This document shows positions 16,045 to 24,108 of a stretch of DNA of 33,874 nt, in pieces. The DNA is from Aerococcus agrisoli (GTDB taxonomy: Bacteria > Bacillota > Bacilli > Lactobacillales > Aerococcaceae). Position numbers and translations under genes: made by a program. Under the pieces are notes generated by a model. The model made no database searches, was not told the origin of the DNA, and worked only from the letters and a program-made list of their open reading frames with translations. The stretch's first letter is position 1; each line of letters starts with the position of its first letter. Location: contig NZ_RKMG01000024.1 of assembly GCF_003797145.1 (NCBI RefSeq), forward strand, positions 1 through 33,874, written 5' to 3'.

Positions 16045-17484
16045 TTAACGTTTCTTTTTAGCCTTTTTCAACTTACGCGCCATTTGTTTCGCTTGTAATT
16101 CAGCCACACGGTTTTGATTACGGTTGCCACCAAAACCACCGCCACCACCTAGGCCGCCCATCATATTTTGAAGAGCACCCATGTTGCCGTTAGTCATGGC
16201 TGACATCATTTTACGTGATTCATTGAATTGCTTAATCAAACGGTTTACTTCTTGAACAGTAGATGCAGAACCATTCGCAATACGACGACGGCGAGATTGG
16301 TTGATGGAATCTGGATTTTCACGTTCGTATGGTGTCATGGATTGAATAATTGCTTTCGTATGCGCCATTTGTTTAGGATCAATGTTTAACTGATCAAGAT
16401 TACCCAATTTGCTCATACCTGGAATCAATTTGATGATATCTTTCAATGGACCCATGTTGTTCATTTGGTCCATTTGTTTGATAAAGTCATTGAAATCATA
16501 CGTATTTTCGCGCATTTTCGCAGCCATAGCTTCCGCTTCATTTTCGTCAAATTCAGCTTGCGCTTTTTCGATAAGGGTTAACATATCCCCCATACCTAAA
16601 ATACGGTTTGACATACGGTCTGGGTAGAAACGTTCAATTTCTGTTAATTTTTCACCAGTACCTGTGAATTTAATTGGTTTACCCGTTACAGATACGATAG
16701 ATAAAGCCGCACCACCACGAGTATCACCATCTAATTTTGTTAAGACAACCCCAGTAACATCCAATTCTTCATCAAAGGCTTTGGCAACGTTAGCTGCTTC
16801 TTGCCCTGTCATCGAATCAACAGTTAATAGAATTTCGTTTGGTTGAACCGCGACTTTGATATCTTTCAACTCAGTCATCAAACGTTCGTCGATTTGTAAA
16901 CGACCAGCCGTATCGATGAATACCAAGTCATAACCTTGCAATTTCGCATGTTCAACCGCTTGTTTAGCGATTTCTACAGGTGAAACTTGATCACCTAAGG
17001 TAAACACTGGAATATCCAATTGTTGACCAAGTGTTTGTAATTGGTTAATCGCCGCTGGACGATAAATATCGCCGGCAACTAATAATGGTTTTTTATGGTC
17101 ATTTTTCTTCAAGAAATTCGCTAGTTTCCCAACAGTTGTTGTTTTACCAGCACCTTGTAAACCTGCCATCATAATGACAGTTGGTGGCGTAGTGGCATAT
17201 TGAATATCCACATGTTCCCCACCCATTAAATCCGTCAATTCGTCGTTAACAATCTTCACGACTTGTTGCGCTGGTGATAATGATTGTAGCACTTCACTAT
17301 TTAGGGCACGTTCGTTAACGCGTTTAACAAAGTCTTTGACAACTTTGAAGTTGACGTCCGCTTCTAGTAAAGCCAAACGTACCTCACGCATCATTTCCTT
17401 CAGGTCGCCCTCGGTAATTTTACCCTTCTTACCCATAGTTTGGACAGCACCTTGTAGTCTATCCGATAAACTTTCGAAAGCCAT
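16045..17484 (-). CDS. ffh: Signal recognition particle GTPase Ffh
   Basis: A 479-aa protein with N, G and M domains. The G domain shows GLQGAGKTT near residue 106, DTAGR near 190 and TKLDGD near 248. The methionine-rich M domain (QMDQMNNMGPLKDIIKLIPGM, the RRRRIANGS RNA-binding helix) binds 4.5S RNA and signal peptides. The tail has a glycine-rich linker (GGLGGGGGFGG) and a lysine-rich end. It directs membrane proteins to the translocon with FtsY, whose gene is not in this window. The start ATG has GGAG at 7 bases. It follows ylxM, its usual partner. Confidence 0.98.
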   Translation of the reverse strand: MAFESLSDRLQGAVQTMGKKGKITEGDLKEMMREVRLALLEADVNFKVVKDFVKRVNERALNSEVLQSLSPAQQVVKIVNDELTDLMGGEHVDIQYATTPPTVIMMAGLQGAGKTTTVGKLANFLKKNDHKKPLLVAGDIYRPAAINQLQTLGQQLDIPVFTLGDQVSPVEIAKQAVEHAKLQGYDLVFIDTAGRLQIDERLMTELKDIKVAVQPNEILLTVDSMTGQEAANVAKAFDEELDVTGVVLTKLDGDTRGGAALSIVSVTGKPIKFTGTGEKLTEIERFYPDRMSNRILGMGDMLTLIEKAQAEFDENEAEAMAAKMRENTYDFNDFIKQMDQMNNMGPLKDIIKLIPGMSKLGNLDQLNIDPKQMAHTKAIIQSMTPYERENPDSINQSRRRRIANGSASTVQEVNRLIKQFNESRKMMSAMTNGNMGALQNMMGGLGGGGGFGGNRNQNRVAELQAKQMARKLKKAKKKR

Positions 17485-17562
17485 TGTGACACTCCTTCAT
17501 ATTTCTTTGATTCATTCTATTTTTTAATCGTCTATTACTGGAAAAAGGACAGCCCTACGCTT

Positions 17563-17931
17563 TTACACGTCTTCCTCTAGCACGTCACCATCTTGATTAT
17601 CGATGGCAATCAATTGTGATAAATACAACTGCAACTGGGCATCCTCTGGGTAATGCTCGGCAACATAAGCCGCCATCTCATCCCCAACAGCCTCTCTCGC
17701 ATAATAATCACGTGCCAAATGCAGGTGGTTCTCATATTTCAGTAAACTTTTTTCAGTACGGCGAATATTATCATAAACTGCTTGCCTTGACACATCGAAA
17801 TTTTCAGCAATTTCGCCTAACGAGTAGTCTTCAGCATAGTATAGTTCAATATAAACACGTTGTTTTTCCGTCAATAAATCCCCATAAAAGGTCAATAAGG
17901 AATTAATTTCATTGGTTTTTTGAATTTCCAT
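17563..17931 (-). CDS. ylxM: YlxM-family helix-turn-helix protein
   Basis: A 122-aa protein of the UPF0122 family. The N-terminal two thirds form a sigma-70 region 4-like helix-turn-helix: LTEKQRVYIELYYAEDYSLGEIAENFDVSRQAVYDNIRRTEKSLLKYE. By family knowledge it modulates Ffh function and is almost always encoded directly before ffh, as here. The C-terminal acidic extension (VAEHYPEDAQLQLYLSQL...) is variable. The start ATG has GAGG at 6 bases. Confidence 0.95.
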   Translation of the reverse strand: MEIQKTNEINSLLTFYGDLLTEKQRVYIELYYAEDYSLGEIAENFDVSRQAVYDNIRRTEKSLLKYENHLHLARDYYAREAVGDEMAAYVAEHYPEDAQLQLYLSQLIAIDNQDGDVLEEDV

Positions 17932-17988
17932 CTAAGCCTCTTCTATCTAGTCTATTATTTGTCAAGCAGTTTTCCTTTACAAGAGAAT

Positions 17989-18017
17989 AGTATACACGAA
18001 CAAAGCCCAGTTATCAA
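17989..18017 (-). promoter_or_regulatory. ylxM-ffh promoter
   Basis: The minus strand has TTGATA (18012-18017), a 17-base spacer and TATACT (17989-17994), about 60 bases before the ylxM start. Confidence 0.8.
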
Positions 18018-18112
18018 CGAAAGTGCCACAAAACAAAGGCCAACTTCCCTTCAGCAGAAAAAACAATTTTAGATCATGCCTACTCAATAAAAAAATAAGT
18101 AACCATGCGGGT

Positions 18113-18410
18113 GAGTTGCATCCGCAACTCTACCTTTCAGTTACTTCTGCAACCACCGAATTTGAAGGCGATTCTGTGATTGCACAATAAAATCTCATTG
18201 TGTAAGATATGCCCATTTTTATACAGAATAAATGCCCATTCTGTAAAGGATTTTTCTGTTATACAGAACCAGATTTTATTCGGGACGATTTGGCGAATTT
18301 TTACCGAATCCAAATTCATTCGGTAAGAATTCGCGTTTTTATACACAATCAGGAATTATTCGGGACAACTTCAACATTTTTATACAGAATGGCGAGCGAT
18401 TGTGTAATCG
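18113..18410. repeat. Class 2 palindrome array, six units at 40-41 bp (left inverted copy)
   Basis: Palindromes of the form TTACAGAAT, 8 bases, ATTCTGTAA occur with loops starting at 18189, 18230, 18270, 18310, 18350 and 18391. Arm variants covary: CAGAAT with ATTCTG, CCGAAT with ATTCGG, CACAAT with ATTGTG. Some units combine two variants and so carry mismatches. The outer end is a GAGTTGC-ATCC-GCAACTC hairpin (18113-18130). The whole array is the inverted counterpart of 24109-24445 and lacks one unit present there. Confidence 0.88.
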
Positions 18411-18446
18411 CCCGCCATCTCATTTTATATAATCAAAGTTGAGTTC

Positions 18447-18568
18447 GAAAAAGCAACCCTCTGCCCACTTCAGATTAGTTTGCCGATGACTACCGTCATC
18501 GTCGGCACTAATCTTCCACTGGTTGAGGGCTGAACGCTTTTTCTCACATCCTGTGAAGTTGAGTTCGC
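18447..18568 (-). repeat. Class 1 structured element (second after the response regulator gene)
   Basis: Hairpin of GAAAAAGC with GCTTTTTC (18447-18454, 18536-18543), inner AGCCCTC with GAGGGTT, then AGATTAG with CTAATCT around GGA/GA, and GATGAC with GTCATC at the tip. It is the closest relative of the 119-bp tandem unit at 10252, in opposite orientation. The junction CTCACATCCTGTGAAGTTG (from 18543) joins it to the next copy. Confidence 0.82.
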
Positions 18569-18570
18569 TT

Positions 18571-18672
18571 GGGCAGACAGGTCTCCACTTCAGAGATATT
18601 TGCAGCAAGCTGCGCTTGCTACTGCATATCTCTTCCAGTGCTACCTGTCTAAACGCCCTCGCTCACATCCTG
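18571..18672 (-). repeat. Class 1 structured element overlapping the end of the response regulator gene
   Basis: Hairpin of GGGC with GCCC (18571-18658), inner AGACAGG with CCTGTCT, CACT with AGTG, the GGA/GA loop, AGAGATAT with ATATCTCT, and GCAAG with CTTGC at the tip. Its conserved flank TCACATCCTG (18663-18672) is the end of the coding sequence and supplies the stop codon. Confidence 0.82.
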
Positions 18673-19334
18673 TTTCTATCAACGTGCTTAAAATAGTATA
18701 TTGCCAATTGCGTCCGGTCTCTGACGCCTAGTTTGACCAGGATATCCGACAAGTAATTGCGGATGGTTCCTTCAGAAAAGTGCATCATATTGGCGATTTC
18801 CTTGTTGTTCAAGCCTTGCGCCACCCAATAAATCAGCTCGTGATCTCGCTCACTCAAGCGTGGATCAATAGGTTCACGCTTGCTAGCCTCGATGGACGTT
18901 TGCCCCATCATATCCAAATAAGCTGGGATTTTCTCGATAATCTCATTCCCAAAAACGCGGTGACCTTGTTCAACAGCTTCGATGGCCGGCAGCAAGGACT
19001 CGTAATCCGTTTTTAGCAAATAGCCCTTAGCCCCTGAACGCAAGGCTTCGATGATATACTCATCCTCCAAGAAAGTAGTTAGGTAAATAATACGTGCATC
19101 CGGATATTTGGCTTGGATAATCTTGCCGGCCTCAATCCCAAGCATATGCGGCATCCGGATATCCATCAGCACCACATCCGGCTCGTGGGTTTCATACAAT
19201 TGAATGGCTTCCCTACCGTCACGGCCAATGCCCACAATTTCAATCACTAAGCCCAAATGCTTGGCTTTGGCTTTTAAAATAATGGCAATTCCGCTCGTTA
19301 CTAGGGCATCGTCGTCTACTAAAAGTACCTTCAT
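18663..19334 (-). CDS. Response regulator, NarL/LuxR type
   Basis: A 223-aa protein. The receiver domain (1-125) has the acidic pocket D7-D9, phosphoacceptor D58 in VVLMDIRMP, the switch T in YLTTF and K in GYLLK. The LuxR helix-turn-helix (about 155-215) reads LSERDHELIYWVAQGLNNKEIANMMHFSEGTIRNYLSDILVKLGV. It is the partner of the sensor kinase 9 bases upstream and probably activates the divergent ABC operon. The last residues (RNRM and stop) are encoded by the flank of a class 1 repeat, so the C-terminus may have been remodelled by the element's arrival. Confidence 0.93.
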   Translation of the reverse strand: MKVLLVDDDALVTSGIAIILKAKAKHLGLVIEIVGIGRDGREAIQLYETHEPDVVLMDIRMPHMLGIEAGKIIQAKYPDARIIYLTTFLEDEYIIEALRSGAKGYLLKTDYESLLPAIEAVEQGHRVFGNEIIEKIPAYLDMMGQTSIEASKREPIDPRLSERDHELIYWVAQGLNNKEIANMMHFSEGTIRNYLSDILVKLGVRDRTQLAIYYFKHVDRNRM

Positions 19335-19343
19335 CTTGCCCTC

Positions 19344-20495
19344 CTATTCTCGTTCAAAAGGAATGGTAATAAAAATATGGAAACCAGGTCCTTTGGAAAT
19401 GTGCATGGTGCCATTCATCAATTGCACCCGTTCTTCCATGCCCATAATCCCGATGCCGGTATGCATATCCTCATCATGTGAAAGCAAATTCCCATTGTCC
19501 GCAATCAACAGATGCCATTTATTCAGCGTTTCAATAAAACGAATTTGGACTTGGCTCGCATTGGAATGTTTATTGATATTTGCCAAGCCCTCGCGCACGA
19601 TATTAATAATCGAATGGGCATACTGGTCCGGCAACACGCGTTTATTTTGGTAAACCAAACTAATATTGGCCTTGGTAAAGGCATCAGCTAAAGCATGCAA
19701 TTCACGTTCCAAATCCACCGTCGACGAACGCTCCTCATGAATCACCTTGCGGATATTATTCATAGAGGTATTCAACACCCCCTTGACCTGACCCAGTGAC
19801 TCCTGCATCTGCGGGTCGTCCGTCATGTACTCAAGCGCCCCAATTTGAATCACGGCCGATGACAAATGATGACCAAGAATGTCGTGAATTTCGCTGACGA
19901 TCCTTTTCCGCTCAGCCAAAAGCTGACTTTCCGACTGCCGGTCCTGGAGGCGAATTAAGTTTTGATGCTCGGTATGGGCGCGATTATTGATGGCCTGCAG
20001 CAAGTCAATTTGCGAATAAGCTTCCTCCTCAAAATCTACCGACTGCACAATCGCCGTATGCAGATACGAAGTGAGAATCGACAAACCCATCACAGCCAGC
20101 GACAGGAGCGGATGATAGTCCAACCACACACCTAGGAGAAAGATTGTTGGGAAGGCAAAATTATCGGACCTCTGCTTGATTGCATGCTCAAAGTAAAATA
20201 CAGGCACGAAGAAATATAAATGCGGCACAATCGCCAACATGATAAACAATTGACTGACAATAATGGCGGTCGTCAAACGTTCGTCCAATTGTCGGATTCG
20301 GTAGATGAACGACGATTTATCCAATTTATCACTTCTTCGAATGTAATCAGGATTGACCAACATTTCTTCAGCCAACAAAATCATTGCCACAGCTAAAGGC
20401 GCAATGGGCAAATTATCTAACCGAAAATAAACCATAGTAAAGGCAACAATCGTCACAAGAAGGACAATTTTCAAATTAAATTCAACCCACCGCAT
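19344..20495 (-). CDS. Sensor histidine kinase, HisKA_3 (DesK/LiaS-like) type
   Basis: A 383-aa membrane kinase. Residues 1-150 hold about four to six hydrophobic segments with no large extracellular domain, the layout of intramembrane-sensing kinases. A coiled linker (155-195) leads to the dimerisation helix ERKRIVSEIHDILGHHLSS with phosphorylatable H204. The ATP-binding domain shows REGLANINKHSNASQ (N box), ADNGN, and GIGIMGMEERVQLMNGTM (G boxes). The signal is likely a membrane or lipid state, inferred only from the topology. The neighbouring transporter is the probable output. Confidence 0.92.
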   Translation of the reverse strand: MRWVEFNLKIVLLVTIVAFTMVYFRLDNLPIAPLAVAMILLAEEMLVNPDYIRRSDKLDKSSFIYRIRQLDERLTTAIIVSQLFIMLAIVPHLYFFVPVFYFEHAIKQRSDNFAFPTIFLLGVWLDYHPLLSLAVMGLSILTSYLHTAIVQSVDFEEEAYSQIDLLQAINNRAHTEHQNLIRLQDRQSESQLLAERKRIVSEIHDILGHHLSSAVIQIGALEYMTDDPQMQESLGQVKGVLNTSMNNIRKVIHEERSSTVDLERELHALADAFTKANISLVYQNKRVLPDQYAHSIINIVREGLANINKHSNASQVQIRFIETLNKWHLLIADNGNLLSHDEDMHTGIGIMGMEERVQLMNGTMHISKGPGFHIFITIPFERE

Positions 20496-20523
20496 ATATC
20501 TACCCCTTCCAGAGCTTTTCTTT

Positions 20524-20563
20524 ATTTTACCCCACTATACACTATTTTCAATGACATCTGTCA
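20524..20563 (-). promoter_or_regulatory. Promoter of the two-component genes with an upstream palindrome
   Basis: The minus strand has TTGAAA (20546-20551), a 16-base spacer and TAAAAT (20524-20529). The palindrome TGACATCTGTCA (20552-20563) touches the -35 box from upstream, a position typical of an activator site, and lies in the shared divergent region. Confidence 0.6.
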
Positions 20564-20585
20564 CCTGGAATGTGATTATTTTCTA

Positions 20586-20671
20586 TTTCATTTTGAATGC
20601 GTTTCCTAGATAATACATACAAGAACAAAGAAATTGGGTATTCGCATTGCAAGTAGTTTGCATGAGGGAGG
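20586..20671 (+). promoter_or_regulatory. Likely promoter region of the ABC-2 operon
   Basis: TTTCAT (20586-20591), a 17-base spacer and GATAAT (20609-20614) form a weak promoter that may need activation. An imperfect repeat, CATTGCAA and TTTGCATG, lies at about 20647-20671, just before the GAGGGAGG ribosome binding site. Confidence 0.45.
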
Positions 20672-20681
20672 TATATAAATT

Positions 20682-21623
20682 ATGGCAATCGTAGAAATTC
20701 GCGATTTAGTGAAGCGCTACAAACATTTGGTCGCTGTTGACCACTTTAGCTTATCCATTAATGAAGGCGAAATTTATGGACTACTAGGCCCGAATGGTTC
20801 TGGGAAAACAACTGTCATCAATTGTCTGCTATCTTTATTACGCTATGATAGTGGTGATGTCAAAATATTTGGCCAACCTATGTCCAGCAGCCGCTATGAT
20901 TTAAAGCGCCGTATCGGTTTAGTCATGCAAAATATTGGCGTTTATGATGAACTAACGGTTGAAGAAAACATCGACTATTTCTGTGGCCTCTATATTAACG
21001 ACAAACACATACGGAAGACTTACGTTGAAGATGCCATCGAATTTGTGGCTCTTGACCAGTTCCGTAAATTTAAACCAAAAGAACTATCTGGCGGTTTACT
21101 GCGCCGCTTAAACCTAGCCTGTGGTATCGCCCACAAGCCTGACCTCATCATTTTAGACGAACCGACCGTAGCGGTTGATCCCCAATCCCGTAACAATATT
21201 CTAGACGGGATCAAACAATTAGCCGCTGAAGGGAAAACGGTCATCTACACCACCCATTATATGGAGGAAGTGGAACTACTCTGTGACCGCCTAACCATCA
21301 TGGATCAAGGCAAGGAATTGGTTTCCGGTACCGCCGATGAAATCAAAGCCATGTCCAATCATTCAGAAATCATTACAGCCGAAATTTATACATTGCCGGA
21401 TGAAACCATGGCAAAAATCAGTGAATTAGCTGACGTGACGAAAGTCACCTACGATCAAAATATCTTAACCGTCCAATTCCACAAAGGGATTGATCACCTG
21501 ATGAACGTGATGCGAATTCTGTCAACCGACCAAATCGACATGATGAATCTGAGTGTCCAAAAACCTACCTTGAATGATGTCTTTCTAGAAATCACAGGGA
21601 AGGAGTTGCGTGACCATGTTTAG
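20682..21623 (+). CDS. ABC transporter ATP-binding protein (ABC-2 exporter type)
   Basis: A 313-aa ATPase. Walker A is GPNGSGKTT near residue 37, the Q-loop lies in VMQNIGVYDELT, the signature is LSGGLLRR near 134 (LSGGL in place of LSGGQ), Walker B is LIILDEPTVAVDP near 155, and the H-loop is VIYTTHYMEE. The C-terminal ~80 residues are the extension seen in drug or lipid exporters of the DrrA/YhfQ kind. The start ATG has GAGGGAGG at 9 bases. It overlaps the next gene, and all three genes form one operon driven from the divergent region. Confidence 0.93.
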   Translation: MAIVEIRDLVKRYKHLVAVDHFSLSINEGEIYGLLGPNGSGKTTVINCLLSLLRYDSGDVKIFGQPMSSSRYDLKRRIGLVMQNIGVYDELTVEENIDYFCGLYINDKHIRKTYVEDAIEFVALDQFRKFKPKELSGGLLRRLNLACGIAHKPDLIILDEPTVAVDPQSRNNILDGIKQLAAEGKTVIYTTHYMEEVELLCDRLTIMDQGKELVSGTADEIKAMSNHSEIITAEIYTLPDETMAKISELADVTKVTYDQNILTVQFHKGIDHLMNVMRILSTDQIDMMNLSVQKPTLNDVFLEITGKELRDHV

Positions 21624-22869
21624 GCATAGTCTTTTTTACCAACTGAAAATCATGTTACGTAACCGTCAAGGCTTGTTGTGGGGTATGCTTTTCCCCCTAG
21701 CATACGGACTTATCTATATGTTTTCCTTTCAAGGTATGACCCAGGAAACAACCGAATTTGAACCTATTCCCGTAGCTATTGTTTTTGACGGCGACCAAGC
21801 CCAAGAGGATAGTATCAAGGAGTTACTAGGCAATATTGGCGAATTTACCACGGTGAAAAACGAAGAAGTCGTCATTCCGGAAAATTATATTAACGGCGAA
21901 CGGGCTAGCGAAAACTTTCCCCTATTATTTGTGGAAGCCGAAACCGAGGATGCAGCTAGCCAATACTTAAATGACGGGATTATCGACCAGGCCATCAGCC
22001 CGCAAGTAGACGACCAAGGCCAATTAAACTTTAGCTTTGACGTCACCCCGGCAGCAGCCAATTCCATTAATGCGTCAATTGTTTATGCTATTTTGTCTTA
22101 TTTCGCTTCTAACACCAATGCCTTTACCCTTTTATATGATGGGGTGGCCAGTCTGCCCGACCCGACTGAAGCGATGGCCGAAATGGAACTAAAATTAAGT
22201 AACTTGGACTTACAACAAGATCATATCGTCGCCTCTAGCCGCACCCCAGGTGTCTCGCCTTGGTCCAACTACTACTATGTATGTTTGGCTTATGTCTGCA
22301 TCTACTTTATGGCCCTAGGCATTAACCTGATTATCGAGAATGAAGCCAAATACGGCGTCTATGCCTTACGCGAAACAGTATCACCAAGCAAAAAATTCAC
22401 ACGCTTTTTTGCCACTTTCTTCCTTTGGGAAATCGCAGCCTTACTTGTCGTATACCTGCTGCTGATTATTTTCAATCTCAACGGGGTGCCTTTGGGCCAA
22501 GAAAGCGGTCGTATCATCGCCCTCATGACTTTAGGTACCACAACCGGTTTGCTCCTTGGCACAGCCCTTGCCGCTACCTTCAAAGTCAGCGAAGGACTAC
22601 TCAATGTCATCACAACTATTGTGCCACTGGTCCTTGCTGCCATGTCCGGTATGATGTCCTATGAACTCAAACTCTGGGTTATCGATCATGTGCCTGTTTT
22701 GAACAAATTGAATCCAGTTGCCCTAATCAATGATGCCTTTTATTATTTGAATAATTACCCGACTTACCAACAATTCAACCAAAATATGAGCATGCTTGTG
22801 GTCCTTGCCCTTGCTTGCTTCATCATTACCCTGGTTGGGATAAGGAGGACCGATTATGAAAGTCTTTAA
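21616..22869 (+). CDS. ABC-2 type permease, first subunit
   Basis: A 417-aa integral membrane protein. A first helix near residues 20-40 is followed by a ~180-residue extracellular segment (EFEPIPVAIVFDGDQ... to about 225) and then five or six helices, the usual ABC-2 plan with YhgE/Pip-like ectodomain. It starts inside the end of the ATPase gene. Both a GTG at 21610 and the ATG at 21616 are possible after AAGGAG; I take the ATG. It ends 14 bases inside the next permease gene. With that protein it should form a heterodimeric channel. The substrate is unknown. Confidence 0.88.
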   Translation: MFRHSLFYQLKIMLRNRQGLLWGMLFPLAYGLIYMFSFQGMTQETTEFEPIPVAIVFDGDQAQEDSIKELLGNIGEFTTVKNEEVVIPENYINGERASENFPLLFVEAETEDAASQYLNDGIIDQAISPQVDDQGQLNFSFDVTPAAANSINASIVYAILSYFASNTNAFTLLYDGVASLPDPTEAMAEMELKLSNLDLQQDHIVASSRTPGVSPWSNYYYVCLAYVCIYFMALGINLIIENEAKYGVYALRETVSPSKKFTRFFATFFLWEIAALLVVYLLLIIFNLNGVPLGQESGRIIALMTLGTTTGLLLGTALAATFKVSEGLLNVITTIVPLVLAAMSGMMSYELKLWVIDHVPVLNKLNPVALINDAFYYLNNYPTYQQFNQNMSMLVVLALACFIITLVGIRRTDYESL

Positions 22870-24049
22870 ACTATTCTATTCACTGATCAAAGCTTACAAA
22901 ACCATGATTATTACCAATATTATCCTTGTCGTGGCCATTGCTGTACCCATCTCAATCGTCTATACCAATAGCCTGACCGCAACCTTTGAGCCAGTAATCA
23001 TGAACATCGGTATCGTCAATCACGACCAAGGCGACCCGGTAACCGACCATATGATTTCCTATCTAGACAATCAGTCCAATGTATCTAGCGTCGAGGATGA
23101 TCCCGAAGTAATCGCCGACACCCTCTACTACAACGACGCCGACTACATCCTGGAAATCCCTGCAGGCTTCGGACAAAGCTTATTAAACAGTAACGTCTTA
23201 GCTTTGGAAAAAAACGTATCCCCTGGAACCAAGACAGCCACCTATGTGGACACAATGATTGAGAATTATATCAGTAACTTCCAAATCCTCAACACGGGGA
23301 CAACCGATATCAATGATCCAGATGCCGTTCAAGCTACACTTGATAAAATCGAGGCATCCATGGCATCAAACATTGAAGTCACCACAGCTACGGCGACCAA
23401 TTTAGACGCAGACTTGCTTGGATTTGGTGCTTCCTATACCCACTATGCCGCGTATGCCTTGATGATGACCCTCATCGCCATCTTCGGATTACCTATGGTT
23501 TCCATGCGTAACCCCGAAATCGTCAAACGCGACACCATGGGGCACATCTCACCAACCCAACGGAATAGTGAATTGTTCCTAGCATGTACCGTCTTTGGTA
23601 TTGGTTTCTGGCTACTCTTAATGGTCATTGCTGCTATTATCTATGGTCTGGATACCTTAACCTCAAGCCACGGGATACTACTCGTAATGTCTAGTTTCGT
23701 ATCCATGCTTGGGATTGAACAGATGGCCTTTTTCCTGGCCACCGTCGCACCAAACAAAGGAATTATCTCCTTTATGTCGACCGGTGTTTCCCTATTCTTT
23801 GCCTTTACCTCAGGCCTGTTCGTCCCACGAGACTTCGTCAGTCCCGTCATGCAACAGATCGCCCAGATAGCAAGTCCCATCTGGCAAGTCAAAACCGATG
23901 AAATCATACTAAGCGCCGAACAACTCAGCCAAAATCAGCTCGACACCATCTATCAATACATGGGCACCCAAGTACTAATCGCCCTCGCCTTTGTCGCCCT
24001 GACTTACATGTACCGCGCCTATCAATCGGACAACCTGAAAACTGCATAA
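22856..24049 (+). CDS. ABC-2 type permease, second subunit
   Basis: A 397-aa protein with the same plan as its neighbour: one helix (TMIITNIILVVAIAVPISIVY), a ~165-residue external domain (IMNIGIVNHDQGDP...), then about five helices ending LIALAFVALTYMYRAYQ. Two paralogous permeases plus one ATPase and a DesK/LiaS-type two-component system is a common antimicrobial-peptide or lipid-stress module, so I infer such a role. AAGGAGG lies upstream of the ATG. It is the last gene of the operon. Confidence 0.88.
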   Translation: MKVFKLFYSLIKAYKTMIITNIILVVAIAVPISIVYTNSLTATFEPVIMNIGIVNHDQGDPVTDHMISYLDNQSNVSSVEDDPEVIADTLYYNDADYILEIPAGFGQSLLNSNVLALEKNVSPGTKTATYVDTMIENYISNFQILNTGTTDINDPDAVQATLDKIEASMASNIEVTTATATNLDADLLGFGASYTHYAAYALMMTLIAIFGLPMVSMRNPEIVKRDTMGHISPTQRNSELFLACTVFGIGFWLLLMVIAAIIYGLDTLTSSHGILLVMSSFVSMLGIEQMAFFLATVAPNKGIISFMSTGVSLFFAFTSGLFVPRDFVSPVMQQIAQIASPIWQVKTDEIILSAEQLSQNQLDTIYQYMGTQVLIALAFVALTYMYRAYQSDNLKTA

Positions 24050-24059
24050 TGTATGATAG

Positions 24060-24098
24060 AGCCCGCTACAGCGCATGATGCCTGTAGCGGGTTTTGTG
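24060..24098 (+). terminator. Terminator of the ABC-2 operon
   Basis: AGCCCGCTACAG and CTGTAGCGGGTT form a strong stem followed by TTTGTGTTT. It lies just past the stop codon and before the right palindrome array. Confidence 0.9.
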
Positions 24099-24108
24099 TT
24101 TAATCTGA

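Noticed and set aside
18113..18410. CRISPR array
   Set aside because: The repeated part is a palindrome that varies between units, the spacers are only about 14 bases and A-rich, and there are no cas genes.
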